A stretch of 8,792 nucleotides of DNA from JANNFX01 sp031380225 (GTDB taxonomy: Bacteria; Pseudomonadota; Alphaproteobacteria; Rhizobiales; Hyphomicrobiaceae): contig JANNFX010000209.1 of assembly GCA_031380225.1 (NCBI GenBank), positions 1-8,792 on the forward strand. The letters are read 5' to 3'. Position numbers and translations under genes: made by a program. A model generated the notes under the pieces. The model was given only the letters and a program-made list of their open reading frames with translations. It was not told the DNA's origin and did not search any database. Below are positions 1-7,333 of the stretch, piece by piece. How positions within the stretch are numbered: position 1 is the first letter of the stretch; each line of letters starts with the position of its first letter.

Positions 1-632
1 GCCGTATTCACAATGTTGTACGCGATCAGATGTGGCAAATGACTGGTGATCGCCAACACCATGTCGTGATGTTCCGGCGTCATGATTTCGACGTTGGAGC
101 CGAGCTGTTCCCAGAACAATTTGAGTTTTTCAACCGCACTCGGGTCTGTATCCGCTTCAGGTGTTAGAATGCACCATCGGCCGTCGTAGAGCTCGGCAAA
201 GCCCGCTTCGGGGCCAGATTTTTCGGTTCCCGCAATCGGATGTCCGGCGACGAAATGCACACCCTTCGGAATGTGCGGCGCCATTTCGCGGACGACGGCG
301 GCCTTGACCGAGCCAACATCGCTGACAATTGCGCCGTCTTTCAAGACCGGTGCAATCTCTTTGGCGATAGGACCACTGAGGCCCACAGGAACACACAGGA
401 TAACGAGATCAGCGCCAGCTGCTGCCTCACGCGCAGTTAGAAAGCCTTCGTTGATCAGTTTCAAATCAAGTGCGGTTTTGACCGTCTCTTTGCTGCGCGC
501 TGAGCCGGCGATGGTGCCAACCAGGCCCTTCCGTTGCGCGGCCAAACTGATCGATGAGCCGATGAGGCCGATGCCAATCAAAGCTAGTCGTTCAAACATG
601 GGTGCTGGATTAGATTGCTTCTTGGCTGTCAC
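1..632 (-). CDS. tyrC: Prephenate/arogenate dehydrogenase (TyrA/TyrC family), 3' end cut by window edge
   Basis: This enzyme oxidatively decarboxylates prephenate or arogenate with NAD(P)+ in tyrosine synthesis, in the cytoplasm. About 210 residues are visible and the C-terminus lies outside the window. The N-terminus carries a Rossmann nucleotide-binding stretch, LALIGIGLIGSS, with the GxGxxG pattern. Further in are VILCVPV, SDVGSVKAAV and the family signature HFVAGHPIAGTEKSGPEAG, then ITSHLPHLIAYN near the cut. I chose a GTG start at 632 because it overlaps the hisC stop (GTGA) and has GGGAG seven bases upstream. An in-frame ATG at 599 would drop 11 residues (VTAKKQSNPAP) but has no Shine-Dalgarno sequence. 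The overlap with hisC implies translational coupling. This pairing fits aromatic metabolism, because HisC-type aminotransferases can also transaminate aromatic keto acids. The choice between prephenate and arogenate as substrate cannot be made from sequence. Confidence 0.93.
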   Translation of the reverse strand, partial: MTAKKQSNPAPMFERLALIGIGLIGSSISLAAQRKGLVGTIAGSARSKETVKTALDLKLINEGFLTAREAAAGADLVILCVPVGLSGPIAKEIAPVLKDGAIVSDVGSVKAAVVREMAPHIPKGVHFVAGHPIAGTEKSGPEAGFAELYDGRWCILTPEADTDPSAVEKLKLFWEQLGSNVEIMTPEHHDMVLAITSHLPHLIAYNIVNT

Positions 633-1741
633 GCGCCGGCTCCCGTGAAGTCGCGGAGTGCCGCTATAACTTTGCGGTTGTCGCCGGTCGAGCCGATTGT
701 CATTCGGAGGCAGTGTGGCAGGCCATAACCCGTCACGCGGCGCAAAATAATGCCGCGCGATTTCAGGAACTCATCCGCCGCGGCCGCGCCGCGCTTGGCA
801 TCAGGCTGGAAATGGATCAGCACGAAGTTGGCAACGCTCGGCGTTACCTTCAATCCAAGTCCCTCAATTGCAGCTGTGAGAACTGGCAGCTCTTTATCGT
901 TGTGCGCCGCCGCTGCATCGATGTGCGCCGTATCCGCCATGGCAGCCGCACCCGCCGCGATCGAAGGCGACGACATGTTGAATGGCCCGCGGATGCGGTT
1001 CAGCACGCCGGCGATGTTTTCCGGACAATAGGCCCAGCCAATGCGCAACGCGGCTAAGCCGTAAATTTTCGAGAATGTGCGCGTCATCACTGTATTGGTG
1101 GTCGTCGCGACCAGTTCGATGCCGGCTTCATAGTCGTTGCGGCGCACGTATTCGGCGTAAGCTCCGTCAAGAACCAGCACAATATTGCCAGGAAGGTGAT
1201 CGCGCAGCCGGCGCACATCCGATGCTGGAATGCAGGTTCCCGTCGGATTGTTCGGGTTGGCGAGAAATACGACTTTGGTTTTGGCTGAGACTCTAGCCAG
1301 GATCTCATCAACATCAGTGGTCAAGTTCTTCTCAGCCGCTATCACCGGCGTTGCGCCATTGGTCAGAATGGCGATGCGGTACACTAGGAACCCGTGTTCG
1401 GTGTAAAGGCCTTCATCGCCAGGGCCGAGGTAAGCGTGCGCGATCAGGCTCAACAGTTCGTCTGATCCCGAGCCGCAGACAATGCGCTCGGGATCAAGGC
1501 CATAGCGTTTGCCAATTGCTGCGCGAAGTTCTTTTGCCTGGCCGTCGGGGTAGCGCTCAAGGCTGGCGGCCGCCGCTTGATAGGCTGCAATCGCCGTTGG
1601 GCTAGCGCCGAGCGGCGTTTCATTTGACGACAGTTTGATCGGCTTGACGCCGCCCGGCAGACTGCTTTCGCCCGGAACGTAGGCTTTAATCTGGTCAATG
1701 CCGGGCTTGGCAGCCGGTGCCGCAGTGCTCTGTGCCGTCAC
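629..1741 (-). CDS. hisC: Histidinol-phosphate aminotransferase
   Basis: This is a PLP-dependent class I/II aminotransferase that converts imidazole-acetol phosphate and glutamate to histidinol phosphate in histidine synthesis. In alphaproteobacteria such enzymes often also serve Phe and Tyr synthesis. The protein has 370 residues, a normal length. Visible landmarks are KLSSNETPLG (36-45), the GSGSDELL loop (90-97) that holds the cofactor phosphate, PNNPTG (163-168), DGAYAEY (192-198), the Schiff-base lysine Lys225 in TFSKIYGLAALRIGW, and Arg346 in CLRMTIG, the expected substrate carboxylate binder. The start is GTG, preceded by GAGG with a 7-nt spacer. The gene's stop overlaps the tyrC GTG start, so the two form one transcription unit. 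A promoter candidate lies about 25 bases upstream. The identity is firm. Physiological specificity (histidinol phosphate versus aromatic amino acids) is inferred from the tyrC neighbour. Confidence 0.95.
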   Translation of the reverse strand: MTAQSTAAPAAKPGIDQIKAYVPGESSLPGGVKPIKLSSNETPLGASPTAIAAYQAAAASLERYPDGQAKELRAAIGKRYGLDPERIVCGSGSDELLSLIAHAYLGPGDEGLYTEHGFLVYRIAILTNGATPVIAAEKNLTTDVDEILARVSAKTKVVFLANPNNPTGTCIPASDVRRLRDHLPGNIVLVLDGAYAEYVRRNDYEAGIELVATTTNTVMTRTFSKIYGLAALRIGWAYCPENIAGVLNRIRGPFNMSSPSIAAGAAAMADTAHIDAAAAHNDKELPVLTAAIEGLGLKVTPSVANFVLIHFQPDAKRGAAAADEFLKSRGIILRRVTGYGLPHCLRMTIGSTGDNRKVIAALRDFTGAGA

Positions 1742-1765
1742 GTCAAATCCTCAAGATTTGCACGA

Positions 1766-1794
1766 GTGATAGGCGGGGCAGGTCGCGAAATCAA
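1766..1794 (-). promoter_or_regulatory. Candidate sigma70-type promoter of hisC-tyrC
   Basis: Read on the minus strand there is TTGATT (1794-1789), exactly 17 bases, then TATCAC (1771-1766). This resembles TTGACA-N17-TATAAT with 4/6 matches in each box. Transcription would start near 1759, giving a leader of only about 18 nt before the hisC GTG. That leader is CAAATC-TTGAG-GATTTG (1760-1744), a 6-bp hairpin whose loop contains most of the GAGG ribosome binding sequence. The promoter call rests on pattern only. Confidence 0.4.
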
Positions 1795-1959
1795 AGAAAA
1801 CATCGGTGGCGTCAGCCGCCATGCCGCCGCGGATCGCTGGAACGCTGCCTGGCAATTCCATCGGAGAAAGTGTTTATGCAACATTTTTAGTCCAAGTTGG
1901 AGAAATGCTATTCCCCGATCAAACAGGTGATGGAACATTGAGCCCGTTTACTCTTGAAA

Positions 1960-2562
1960 TTACAACCACTGCATGCCTGTCGAGGTCAACACCAGCACCA
2001 GGTTCTGCGGACTATCGAGATCTGGAATCGTAGCCGTGTCGAGGCCCAAGACGTGCCCTCTGAGACACCGGCTGACGCCGCCATGAGACGCGACTACCGT
2101 GTCGCGTTCGACACTCTGCAGCCAGCCTGCGGTGCGTTGGAGGAGGTCCTGATAGCTCTCACCTCCGGGCGGGCGAAAACGATAGGGATCGGCACAGCGC
2201 TTTGCCCAGGCTTCAGCATTGACGCGTTGCAGGTCAGATTGCAATTGACCTTCCCAACTGCCGTACGAAAGCTCCATCAGGCGCGGATCGGTTCGGAAAG
2301 CTGTAGGGTCAAGACCAGCCGCGGCGCGCAAAATTTCCATGGTTTCGCGTGCGCGGCCAAGTGAGCTCGCGACATAATCCGCGCTTTTGATGCGATCAGC
2401 AATCGAGGCCAGGGCCTCGCCATTGCGGCGCGCTTGCGCGCGCCCCGTTTCGTTCAACGGAATATCGCGCTGGCCCTGATAGCGGCGCTCAGCGTTCCAA
2501 TCCGTCTCACCGTGACGGACGAAGTAGATCGTGAGGCCAGAGCTCAAGATGGGGGGCTTCAT
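1960..2562 (-). CDS. Histidine phosphatase family protein (phosphoglycerate-mutase-like)
   Basis: This 200-residue member of the histidine phosphatase superfamily hydrolyses or transfers phosphate through a phosphohistidine intermediate; it is cytoplasmic, with no signal peptide. The N-terminal signature FVRHGETDWN gives the phospho-acceptor His17 in RHG (16-18). Arg69-Gly-Arg in SSLGRARET sits in the usual second-Arg region, Glu97 in LMELSYGSWEG is the likely acid, and the second catalytic histidine is His160 in ASHGG. It starts 11 nt after the fabI stop, so it is very probably co-transcribed with fabI. The ATG has no clear Shine-Dalgarno, consistent with coupling to fabI translation. At about 200 aa it is shorter than cofactor-dependent PGM (about 230-250 aa), so glycolytic mutase activity is doubtful. 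A broad phosphatase, or an alpha-ribazole-phosphatase-like role, is equally possible. I leave the symbol blank. Confidence 0.92.
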   Translation of the reverse strand: MKPPILSSGLTIYFVRHGETDWNAERRYQGQRDIPLNETGRAQARRNGEALASIADRIKSADYVASSLGRARETMEILRAAAGLDPTAFRTDPRLMELSYGSWEGQLQSDLQRVNAEAWAKRCADPYRFRPPGGESYQDLLQRTAGWLQSVERDTVVASHGGVSRCLRGHVLGLDTATIPDLDSPQNLVLVLTSTGMQWL

Positions 2563-2573
2563 GGTTTAACGGC

Positions 2574-3425
2574 TTAGGTGCCGTCGCTCTTGACGACCGA
2601 GATGTCTGGCGCGTCTTCGTTTTTCATGCCTTGGACGTGATAGCCCGAATCGACGTGGTGAATTTCGCCTGTCACTCCACGAGACAAGTCCGACAGCAAA
2701 TACAAGGCCGCGCCGCCAACATCATCGATTGTCACAGTACGCCGGAGCGGTGAGTTATATTCGTTCCACTTCAGAATGTAGCGGAAGTCGGAAATGCCGG
2801 ATGCCGCGAGCGTCTTAATCGGACCAGCCGATATGGCGTTGACACGAATGCCGGTTTTGCCAAGGTCGGAAGCGAGATAGCGGACACTAGCTTCGAGCGC
2901 AGCCTTGGCGACGCCCATGACGTTATAATGCGGCATGACTTTTTCTGCGCCGTAGTATGTCAACGTCAGGATCGAGCCGCCGTTCGTCATTAGTTTCTCG
3001 GCGCGCTGGGCCAGGGCGGTCAACGAGAAGCAAGACACCAGCATGGTCTGGCTGAAATTGGCTTCGCTGGTGTCAACGTATCGGCCATCAAGTTCGTTCT
3101 TGTCGGAGAAGGCGATGGCGTGAACAAGGAAATCCAGCCGGCCCCAACGGGTCGCCAGTTCAGCGAACAATTGATCGACTGAGGCCTTATCTGTAACATC
3201 GCAAGGAAGAACGACGGTCGAGCCGAGCTCTGCCGCTAGCGGCTCGACGCGCTTTTTCAATGCGTCGCCTTGGTAAGTCAGCGCGATCTCGGCGCCATGC
3301 TGAGCGGCGGCCTTGGAGATCCCCCAAGCGATCGAGCGATTGTTAGCGACCCCCATAATGAGGCCGCGTTTTCCAGCCATGAGCGAGCCCTTGGGCACTC
3401 CCGATCCTGCGTCCACTTCAGCCAT
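2574..3425 (-). CDS. fabI: Enoyl-[acyl-carrier-protein] reductase (NADH), FabI type
   Basis: FabI reduces the enoyl-ACP double bond with NADH in the last step of each type II fatty acid elongation cycle. With the start chosen here it has 283 residues. The SDR-like nucleotide site appears as GKRGLIMGVANNRSIAWG (18-35), with LTYQGDAL (49-56) and LPCDVTD (73-79) following. The FabI catalytic set is present: Tyr157 in LTYYGAEK, Tyr167 in YNVMGVAK, and Lys174 six residues later. SAGPIKTLAASGI (199-211) is the substrate-binding loop. The ATG at 3425 has AAGGGG ten bases upstream. An internal ATG at 3380 (268 residues) has AAGGG at an ideal 7-base spacing and would also give a normal FabI. The open frame runs upstream to 3542, but that extra 39-residue segment is cysteine-bearing and unlike FabI, so I left it out. 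The gene heads a unit with the phosphatase gene. Confidence 0.95.
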   Translation of the reverse strand: MAEVDAGSGVPKGSLMAGKRGLIMGVANNRSIAWGISKAAAQHGAEIALTYQGDALKKRVEPLAAELGSTVVLPCDVTDKASVDQLFAELATRWGRLDFLVHAIAFSDKNELDGRYVDTSEANFSQTMLVSCFSLTALAQRAEKLMTNGGSILTLTYYGAEKVMPHYNVMGVAKAALEASVRYLASDLGKTGIRVNAISAGPIKTLAASGISDFRYILKWNEYNSPLRRTVTIDDVGGAALYLLSDLSRGVTGEIHHVDSGYHVQGMKNEDAPDISVVKSDGT

Positions 3426-3644
3426 CGGCGCGTCGCCCCTTAACCCTTTGAGATTTTGGATGCATCCTACACAAATGAGGCAGTTGGTCCAGATGCGGAA
3501 GGGCTTGGAAATGGCACCCGGTTGCCGCAGTTGAGCTTGCAACGATTATGTTGCTGCATTCAATCCAGTCGACGTGGTTAAAGCCATGCTGTCAATGACA
3601 AATCATTCGATTAGAGTAGTGTGGGTGGATCGCAATTTTACGGG
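3426..3644. other. Divergent intergenic region between fabI and ispG
   Basis: These 219 bases separate two divergent genes and should hold both promoters. A perfect TTGACA box lies on the minus strand (3595-3590), but the hexamer 17 bases on is TCGACT, a poor -10. It is part of an 11-bp dyad TGTCA-A-TGACA (3590-3600) that could be an operator or chance. I see no convincing promoter for ispG and no RNA gene here. Confidence 0.3.
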
Positions 3645-4934
3645 ATGCCAATGACCACCGCTGTTGTTTCAAATGCCCCAGCAACCCGGCGGGTCTCAGT
3701 CGCTGTGCCGGTTGGCAAGGTTTCAGTCGGGGGCGGGGCGCCGGTCGTCGTGCAATCGATGACCAATACTGACACCGCAGATATCGCCGGCACGGTTGCG
3801 CAAGTGGCCGCACTGGCACGCGCTGGATCCGAACTTGTACGGATCACAGTCGATCGTGATGAAGCTGCCAAGGCAGTTCCCTACATTCGCGATGGCCTGT
3901 TGGCACGCGGCGTCAGCGTGCCGCTGATCGGCGATTTCCATTATATCGGTCACAAGTTGCTGGGTGAAAATCCGGCCTGCGCCGAAGCGCTCGACAAGTA
4001 CCGCATCAATCCCGGCAACGTCGGCTTTCGCGACAAGCGCGACAAGCAGTTCTCATCTATTATTGAAATGGCGCTGCGATACAACAAGCCAGTGCGCATT
4101 GGAGTCAATTGGGGTTCACTCGATCAGGAACTTCTCACTCACCTGATGAATGAAAACGCGGCGGCGCCGTTGCCGAAGGACGCGCGCGAGGTGATGCGCG
4201 AAGCCATGGTACAATCGGGCCTGCTCTCGGCAGCGCGTGCGATGGAACTCGGCATGGGGCCGGAGAAGATCATCATTTCGGCAAAGGTCTCGTCCGTACA
4301 AGATTTGATCGCATGTTACCGGATGCTGGCCGCGCGCTGTGCTTATGCGTTGCATCTTGGATTGACCGAAGCCGGCATGGGCTCGAAAGGTATTGTAGCG
4401 TCGTCGGCAGCTTTAGGCATTCTTTTACAAGAGGGCATTGGTGACACAATTCGGTTTTCGCTGACCCCTGAACCTGGCGGAGACCGCACGGTGGAAGTGC
4501 GCGCGTCGCAAGAGTTACTGCAAACCATGGGCTTCCGCGCGTTCGTTCCCGTTGTGGCTGCGTGCCCCGGTTGCGGGCGGACCACATCAACCGTGTTCCA
4601 GGAACTTGCGCGTGACGTGCAAAATATGATCCGTGACCGCATGCCGGACTGGAAGTCTCGCTATCCTGGTGTCGAAACGCTTAATCTTGCGGTCATGGGC
4701 TGCATCGTTAACGGGCCGGGTGAAAGCAAGCACGCAGACATTGGAATTTCGCTGCCGGGCACCGGCGAAACGCCAGCCGCGCCAATTTTCATCGATGGCA
4801 AGAAAGCGATGACGTTGCGCGGCGCGAAAATTTCAGACGAGTTCAAAGACATCGTCGAAGAATATATTGAAAGCCGCTACGCCAAAGGCCTGCCCGCCGG
4901 CGAGCGCGTGAGGATGGCCGTCAAGGCGGAGTAG
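3645..4934 (+). CDS. ispG: 4-hydroxy-3-methylbut-2-en-1-yl diphosphate synthase (IspG/GcpE)
   Basis: IspG is a [4Fe-4S] enzyme that converts methylerythritol cyclodiphosphate to HMBPP, the penultimate step of the MEP isoprenoid pathway, which supplies quinones, carotenoids and the phytyl tail of bacteriochlorophyll. The chosen ATG gives 429 residues. The TIM-barrel part begins with VGGGAPVVVQSMTNTDT and continues through SELVRITVDRDEAA, PLIGDFHYIGH and PVRIGVNWGSL. The C-terminal cluster domain shows Cys307 and Cys310 in CPGCGRTTST, Cys353 in MGCIVNGPGESKHADIG, and Glu360, the expected fourth ligand. It is the compact bacterial form without a large insert. The start is uncertain: GTG at 3621 (437 aa) and ATG at 3651 (427 aa, with GGG six bases upstream) are in frame. 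It stands alone on the plus strand, converging on the antenna operon. Identity is firm. Confidence 0.95.
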   Translation: MPMTTAVVSNAPATRRVSVAVPVGKVSVGGGAPVVVQSMTNTDTADIAGTVAQVAALARAGSELVRITVDRDEAAKAVPYIRDGLLARGVSVPLIGDFHYIGHKLLGENPACAEALDKYRINPGNVGFRDKRDKQFSSIIEMALRYNKPVRIGVNWGSLDQELLTHLMNENAAAPLPKDAREVMREAMVQSGLLSAARAMELGMGPEKIIISAKVSSVQDLIACYRMLAARCAYALHLGLTEAGMGSKGIVASSAALGILLQEGIGDTIRFSLTPEPGGDRTVEVRASQELLQTMGFRAFVPVVAACPGCGRTTSTVFQELARDVQNMIRDRMPDWKSRYPGVETLNLAVMGCIVNGPGESKHADIGISLPGTGETPAAPIFIDGKKAMTLRGAKISDEFKDIVEEYIESRYAKGLPAGERVRMAVKAE

Positions 4935-5131
4935 ACTAGAGAGCCCCCTCCGGCCCAAATGGAACCAGTTCTGTTCGTGCAGGAAGGGCTCGAGGGCGTA
5001 TGTTGGGCTCCTCACTTGGCAGTTCAGTTCACCAAGAAAATTCAAATAGTAAAAGGAAAGTCAATCGACCTGCCTTCAATCGTCTAATTCCAGAAATCTT
5101 TAGATACCAAAAGATACAAACTATTCGAACA
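4935..5131. other. Convergent intergenic region, no clear terminator
   Basis: These 197 bases lie between the 3' ends of ispG and the repeat-protein gene. The second half is clearly more A+T-rich than the flanking genes. A 5-bp inverted repeat CTTGG/CCAAG (5015-5019 and 5032-5036) with a 12-nt loop is followed on the plus strand by AAAATT rather than a T tract. A direct repeat GTATCTTTTGGTATCT runs on the minus strand just past the repeat-protein stop. Neither makes a convincing intrinsic terminator, and no coding sequence is evident. Confidence 0.35.
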
Positions 5132-5737
5132 TCACGTCATCTTCAAAGGCCGCTTTGACAGCAGCGGCCAGCCAAATTTCGACGACAGTGGTGTCGCCAC
5201 ACTTGAAAGTAGATCCCAGCCAAACTTCGAGGACAGCGGTGTTGCGTTGTTCGACAGCATCGGCATCCCGAGGCATGCGGTCAGGCTGAAGGGCTTTTTG
5301 GTCACCGCCGGGACGTTGCAAATCATCGAAATCGGGGTCTTTTGTTGTATTAAAGTCGGCAATTGCAACGCACTCGACATTGGCACCGCATCATCCCACG
5401 GCCTCGACGGATATTTACGATCGGGAAGCCCAGAGTCGATCGGGTCGTGATTGGCCATAATATCCATGGCTTCGCGGGCGAGACCAAACGGGGCGTGAAC
5501 AGTGACCAGTGTACCACCCTTGCTGACCGCTTCAGCCAGCACCTTAGCATGTGGTTTCCAGACATAACTCTTCATAATCGAATTGGTGATTGCAGTGTGC
5601 GAGCTATCCGCGCCTGCATCGGGGCCGCCCGATCGTGACACCACATGCACCGCATGGTGATTGTTGGCCTTCAAGTCTTCTGCGGCTTTCGATGCTTGAG
5701 CATAGCTGCCGAACATCCGGTTGATTGTTTGCGTCAT
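5132..5737 (-). CDS. Unrecognised 201-aa protein with five 16-residue C-terminal repeats, downstream of pucC
   Basis: I do not recognise this protein. The start ATG has GGAG five bases upstream and follows the pucC stop by 39 nt, so it is probably the last gene of the puc operon. Residues 1-105 look like one small soluble alpha/beta domain: a beta-alpha start (MTQTINRMFGSYAQASKAAE), a His-rich strand region, and a second beta-alpha segment with TLVTVHAPFGLAREAMDIM and PIDSG. The layout recalls the ferredoxin-like folds of small stress proteins, but this is a weak resemblance. Residues 116-195 are five contiguous 16-residue repeats, the last two nearly identical around ATPLSSKFGW. No signal peptide or full transmembrane helix is obvious. 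The repeats are hydrophobic with Pro, Ser, Gly and Trp, as expected for membrane-surface or protein-protein contacts. Position suggests a role in LH2 assembly or stability, like the accessory genes after pucC in Rhodobacter capsulatus; this is inference. Confidence 0.8.
   Translation of the reverse strand: MTQTINRMFGSYAQASKAAEDLKANNHHAVHVVSRSGGPDAGADSSHTAITNSIMKSYVWKPHAKVLAEAVSKGGTLVTVHAPFGLAREAMDIMANHDPIDSGLPDRKYPSRPWDDAVPMSSALQLPTLIQQKTPISMICNVPAVTKKPFSLTACLGMPMLSNNATPLSSKFGWDLLSSVATPLSSKFGWPLLSKRPLKMT
5153..5392 (-). repeat. Tandem coding repeat, five units of 48 bp (16 residues)
   Basis: The repeat lies inside the 201-aa protein. The units in order are DAVPMSSALQLPTLIQ (116-131), QKTPISMICNVPAVTK (132-147), KPFSLTACLGMPMLSN (148-163), NATPLSSKFGWDLLSS (164-179) and VATPLSSKFGWPLLSK (180-195). 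They abut with no gap. The consensus is roughly x-A-T-P-L-S-S-x-[LF]-G-[WLM]-P-x-L-S-x. Units 4 and 5 share ten identical residues but differ at several synonymous sites (for example CCG/CCA, TCC/TCG, AAG/AAA), so the protein sequence, not the DNA, has been conserved. Divergence rises toward the N-terminal units. Confidence 0.85.
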
Positions 5738-5776
5738 AACAACTCCGTCTTGGTTCTTAGTCTGGTTGAGCCGGTC

Positions 5777-7186
5777 TCATTTCAATACGCTGCCATGCAG
5801 TGGTGCACTACTATCGATGCGGCGCATCAGCGGCACCAAGGTCGCCAATGCCGCAAACAGTAGTACGATTTCGATGCAATAGACAAACTGGTAGCCGACC
5901 GCCGCTCCATATTTTTGTGCAGGTGCAGCCGCAGCGACCACGTCGCGAAGGATGCCGCCGAGGGCGATCGCCACCCCGGCGGCAGACGCCTGCACAGCTC
6001 CCCAGGCGCCAAGCGCTAGGCCAGCCTGATTTCGCGGCGCAAAACTCATGGTGGCGGTCAATGTGCCATGGCCAAATAGGCCTGCTCCAAACCCTATCAT
6101 CGATGTGCCGGCCGCGAATAACATGGGCGACGATAACGGCGCTGATAATATGACGGCGATGAAGGCCGGGATCCCGGCCAATGCGCCGTAACACGCCATC
6201 CGTAACGGGTCGAAGCCCCGGCTGAGAACGCGCGAGGCGAGCCCAAACCCAATCAGCCCACCGATCGCCAGCGCGGCAGTCAGCTTCGTCGTATTCGCGA
6301 CACTCAGATGCAGAATTTGACCGCCGTAGGGTTCCAAAAGCACGTCTTCCATAGTGAAGGCCATGGTGCCAAGACCCACGCCAACCAGCCGGCGAAGCGC
6401 CTGGTCACCTTGGATATAACTGTCCCAAGACTCTTGGAATGTGGGCTGACGCTCACCCAAAGGTCGAGGGGCACGGCCACGGGTTTCTTGTTTCCAAAGC
6501 GCTACACCATTGAGGACAATCGTCGCCACGGCCGAGCCTTGAATAACTTGGACCAGTCTTCCCGGGCTGAAGTCAGCGAGGAGCCAACCGAACACCAGCG
6601 CGCTTACAATGGTCCCGAACAATAGCATGACATACATCAGCCCTACGACGTTCGGCTGTGATTCAGGCGTTGCCAAATCTGTGGCGAGGGCCAGTCCGAC
6701 AGTTTGGGTTGTGTGCAAGCCCACGCCAACGAGGAGAAACGCAAGCGCCGCCGCAAGTGGCCCGAGCCACGCTGGCGCATTTCCGGATTGTCCAGCGCCC
6801 GACAGGACCAAGAGTGCAAACGGCATAATCGCAAGGCCGCCAAACTGCAGCATTGTGCCTTTATAGATGAAGGGGACACGCCGCCAACCGAGAGCGGATT
6901 CATGAGTATCTGATTTGAAGCCAATCAAGGCCCGGAACGGGGCAAATATCAGTGGCAGGGCGAGCATCGTGCCGACCAGCGATGCCGGTACGCCGAGTTC
7001 AACGATCATGACGCGGTTCAGAGTGCCGATGATCAGCACGAGCGACATCCCGACCGAAACCTGAATGAGTGACAGCCGCAAGAGCCGGCTGAGCGGTAAA
7101 TCGGGCGTTGCAGCATCGGCGAATGGCAGAAAACGCGTACCGGCTTCAAGCCAGACATTCATCATTCTGTGGCTGACGCGGTTCAT
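5777..7186 (-). CDS. pucC: PucC/LhaA-family light-harvesting complex assembly protein (MFS fold)
   Basis: PucC is a polytopic inner-membrane protein of the BCH/PucC branch of the major facilitator superfamily. It is needed for LH2 assembly and is thought to deliver or hold bacteriochlorophyll. The protein has 469 residues with about twelve hydrophobic segments. Family hallmarks are AGTRFLPFADAATPDLPLSR (15-34), VGMSLVLIIGTLNRVMIVEL (45-64), FAPFRALIGFKSDTH (81-95), GWRRVPFIYKGTMLQFGG (100-117), GVGLHTTQTVGLALATD (154-170) and the later LLEPYGGQILHLSV. The ATG at 7186 has no strong Shine-Dalgarno, and ATGs at codons 8 and 9 are alternatives. It lies 147 nt after pucA, behind a terminator-like hairpin, and 39 nt before the repeat-protein gene. 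LhaA (LH1-specific) is the other possible paralogue; adjacency to pucBA favours PucC. Confidence 0.94.
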   Translation of the reverse strand: MNRVSHRMMNVWLEAGTRFLPFADAATPDLPLSRLLRLSLIQVSVGMSLVLIIGTLNRVMIVELGVPASLVGTMLALPLIFAPFRALIGFKSDTHESALGWRRVPFIYKGTMLQFGGLAIMPFALLVLSGAGQSGNAPAWLGPLAAALAFLLVGVGLHTTQTVGLALATDLATPESQPNVVGLMYVMLLFGTIVSALVFGWLLADFSPGRLVQVIQGSAVATIVLNGVALWKQETRGRAPRPLGERQPTFQESWDSYIQGDQALRRLVGVGLGTMAFTMEDVLLEPYGGQILHLSVANTTKLTAALAIGGLIGFGLASRVLSRGFDPLRMACYGALAGIPAFIAVILSAPLSSPMLFAAGTSMIGFGAGLFGHGTLTATMSFAPRNQAGLALGAWGAVQASAAGVAIALGGILRDVVAAAAPAQKYGAAVGYQFVYCIEIVLLFAALATLVPLMRRIDSSAPLHGSVLK

Positions 7187-7278
7187 AGTTCGACCAAGCT
7201 ATCAGATTTTGACGTTCCGTTGGCAGTCTGAAGGACTGTTACATTTGATGACAATTCACGCGGTCCCGTTCGAAGAGG

Positions 7279-7309
7279 AAAACGACCCGGAATCCGAAGA
7301 TACCGGGTC
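7279..7309 (-). terminator. Intrinsic terminator-like hairpin between pucA and pucC
   Basis: Read on the minus strand, GACCCGG (7309-7303) pairs perfectly with CCGGGTC (7290-7284). Inside, after one T-T mismatch, ATC and GAT close a TTCG tetraloop. A TTTT run follows at 7282-7279 after one G. GAAGAG (7318-7313) and CTCTTC (7277-7272) could extend the base beyond an internal loop. There is no T run on the plus side, so the signal is directed at puc transcription. It is expected to terminate most transcripts partially and to protect the 3' end of a pucBA mRNA. Confidence 0.75.
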
Positions 7310-7333
7310 AGTCTCTTCATCTTCAAGATGCCG

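Noticed and set aside
1738..1938. 66-codon open frame upstream of hisC on the minus strand
   Set aside because: No recognisable features, and it runs through the hisC promoter candidate and overlaps the hisC start; best read as intergenic DNA.
3426..3542. 39-residue N-terminal extension of fabI
   Set aside because: The frame is open, but FabI homology begins near the later ATGs, and both 3425 and 3380 have upstream purine-rich ribosome sites.
5015..5036. ispG terminator hairpin
   Set aside because: The stem is only 5 bp with a 12-nt loop and is followed by A residues, not T residues, on the ispG strand.
7245..7258. FNR/FixK-type site (TTGAT-N4-ATTCA) before pucC
   Set aside because: Only one half-site is good; the other matches ATCAA poorly.
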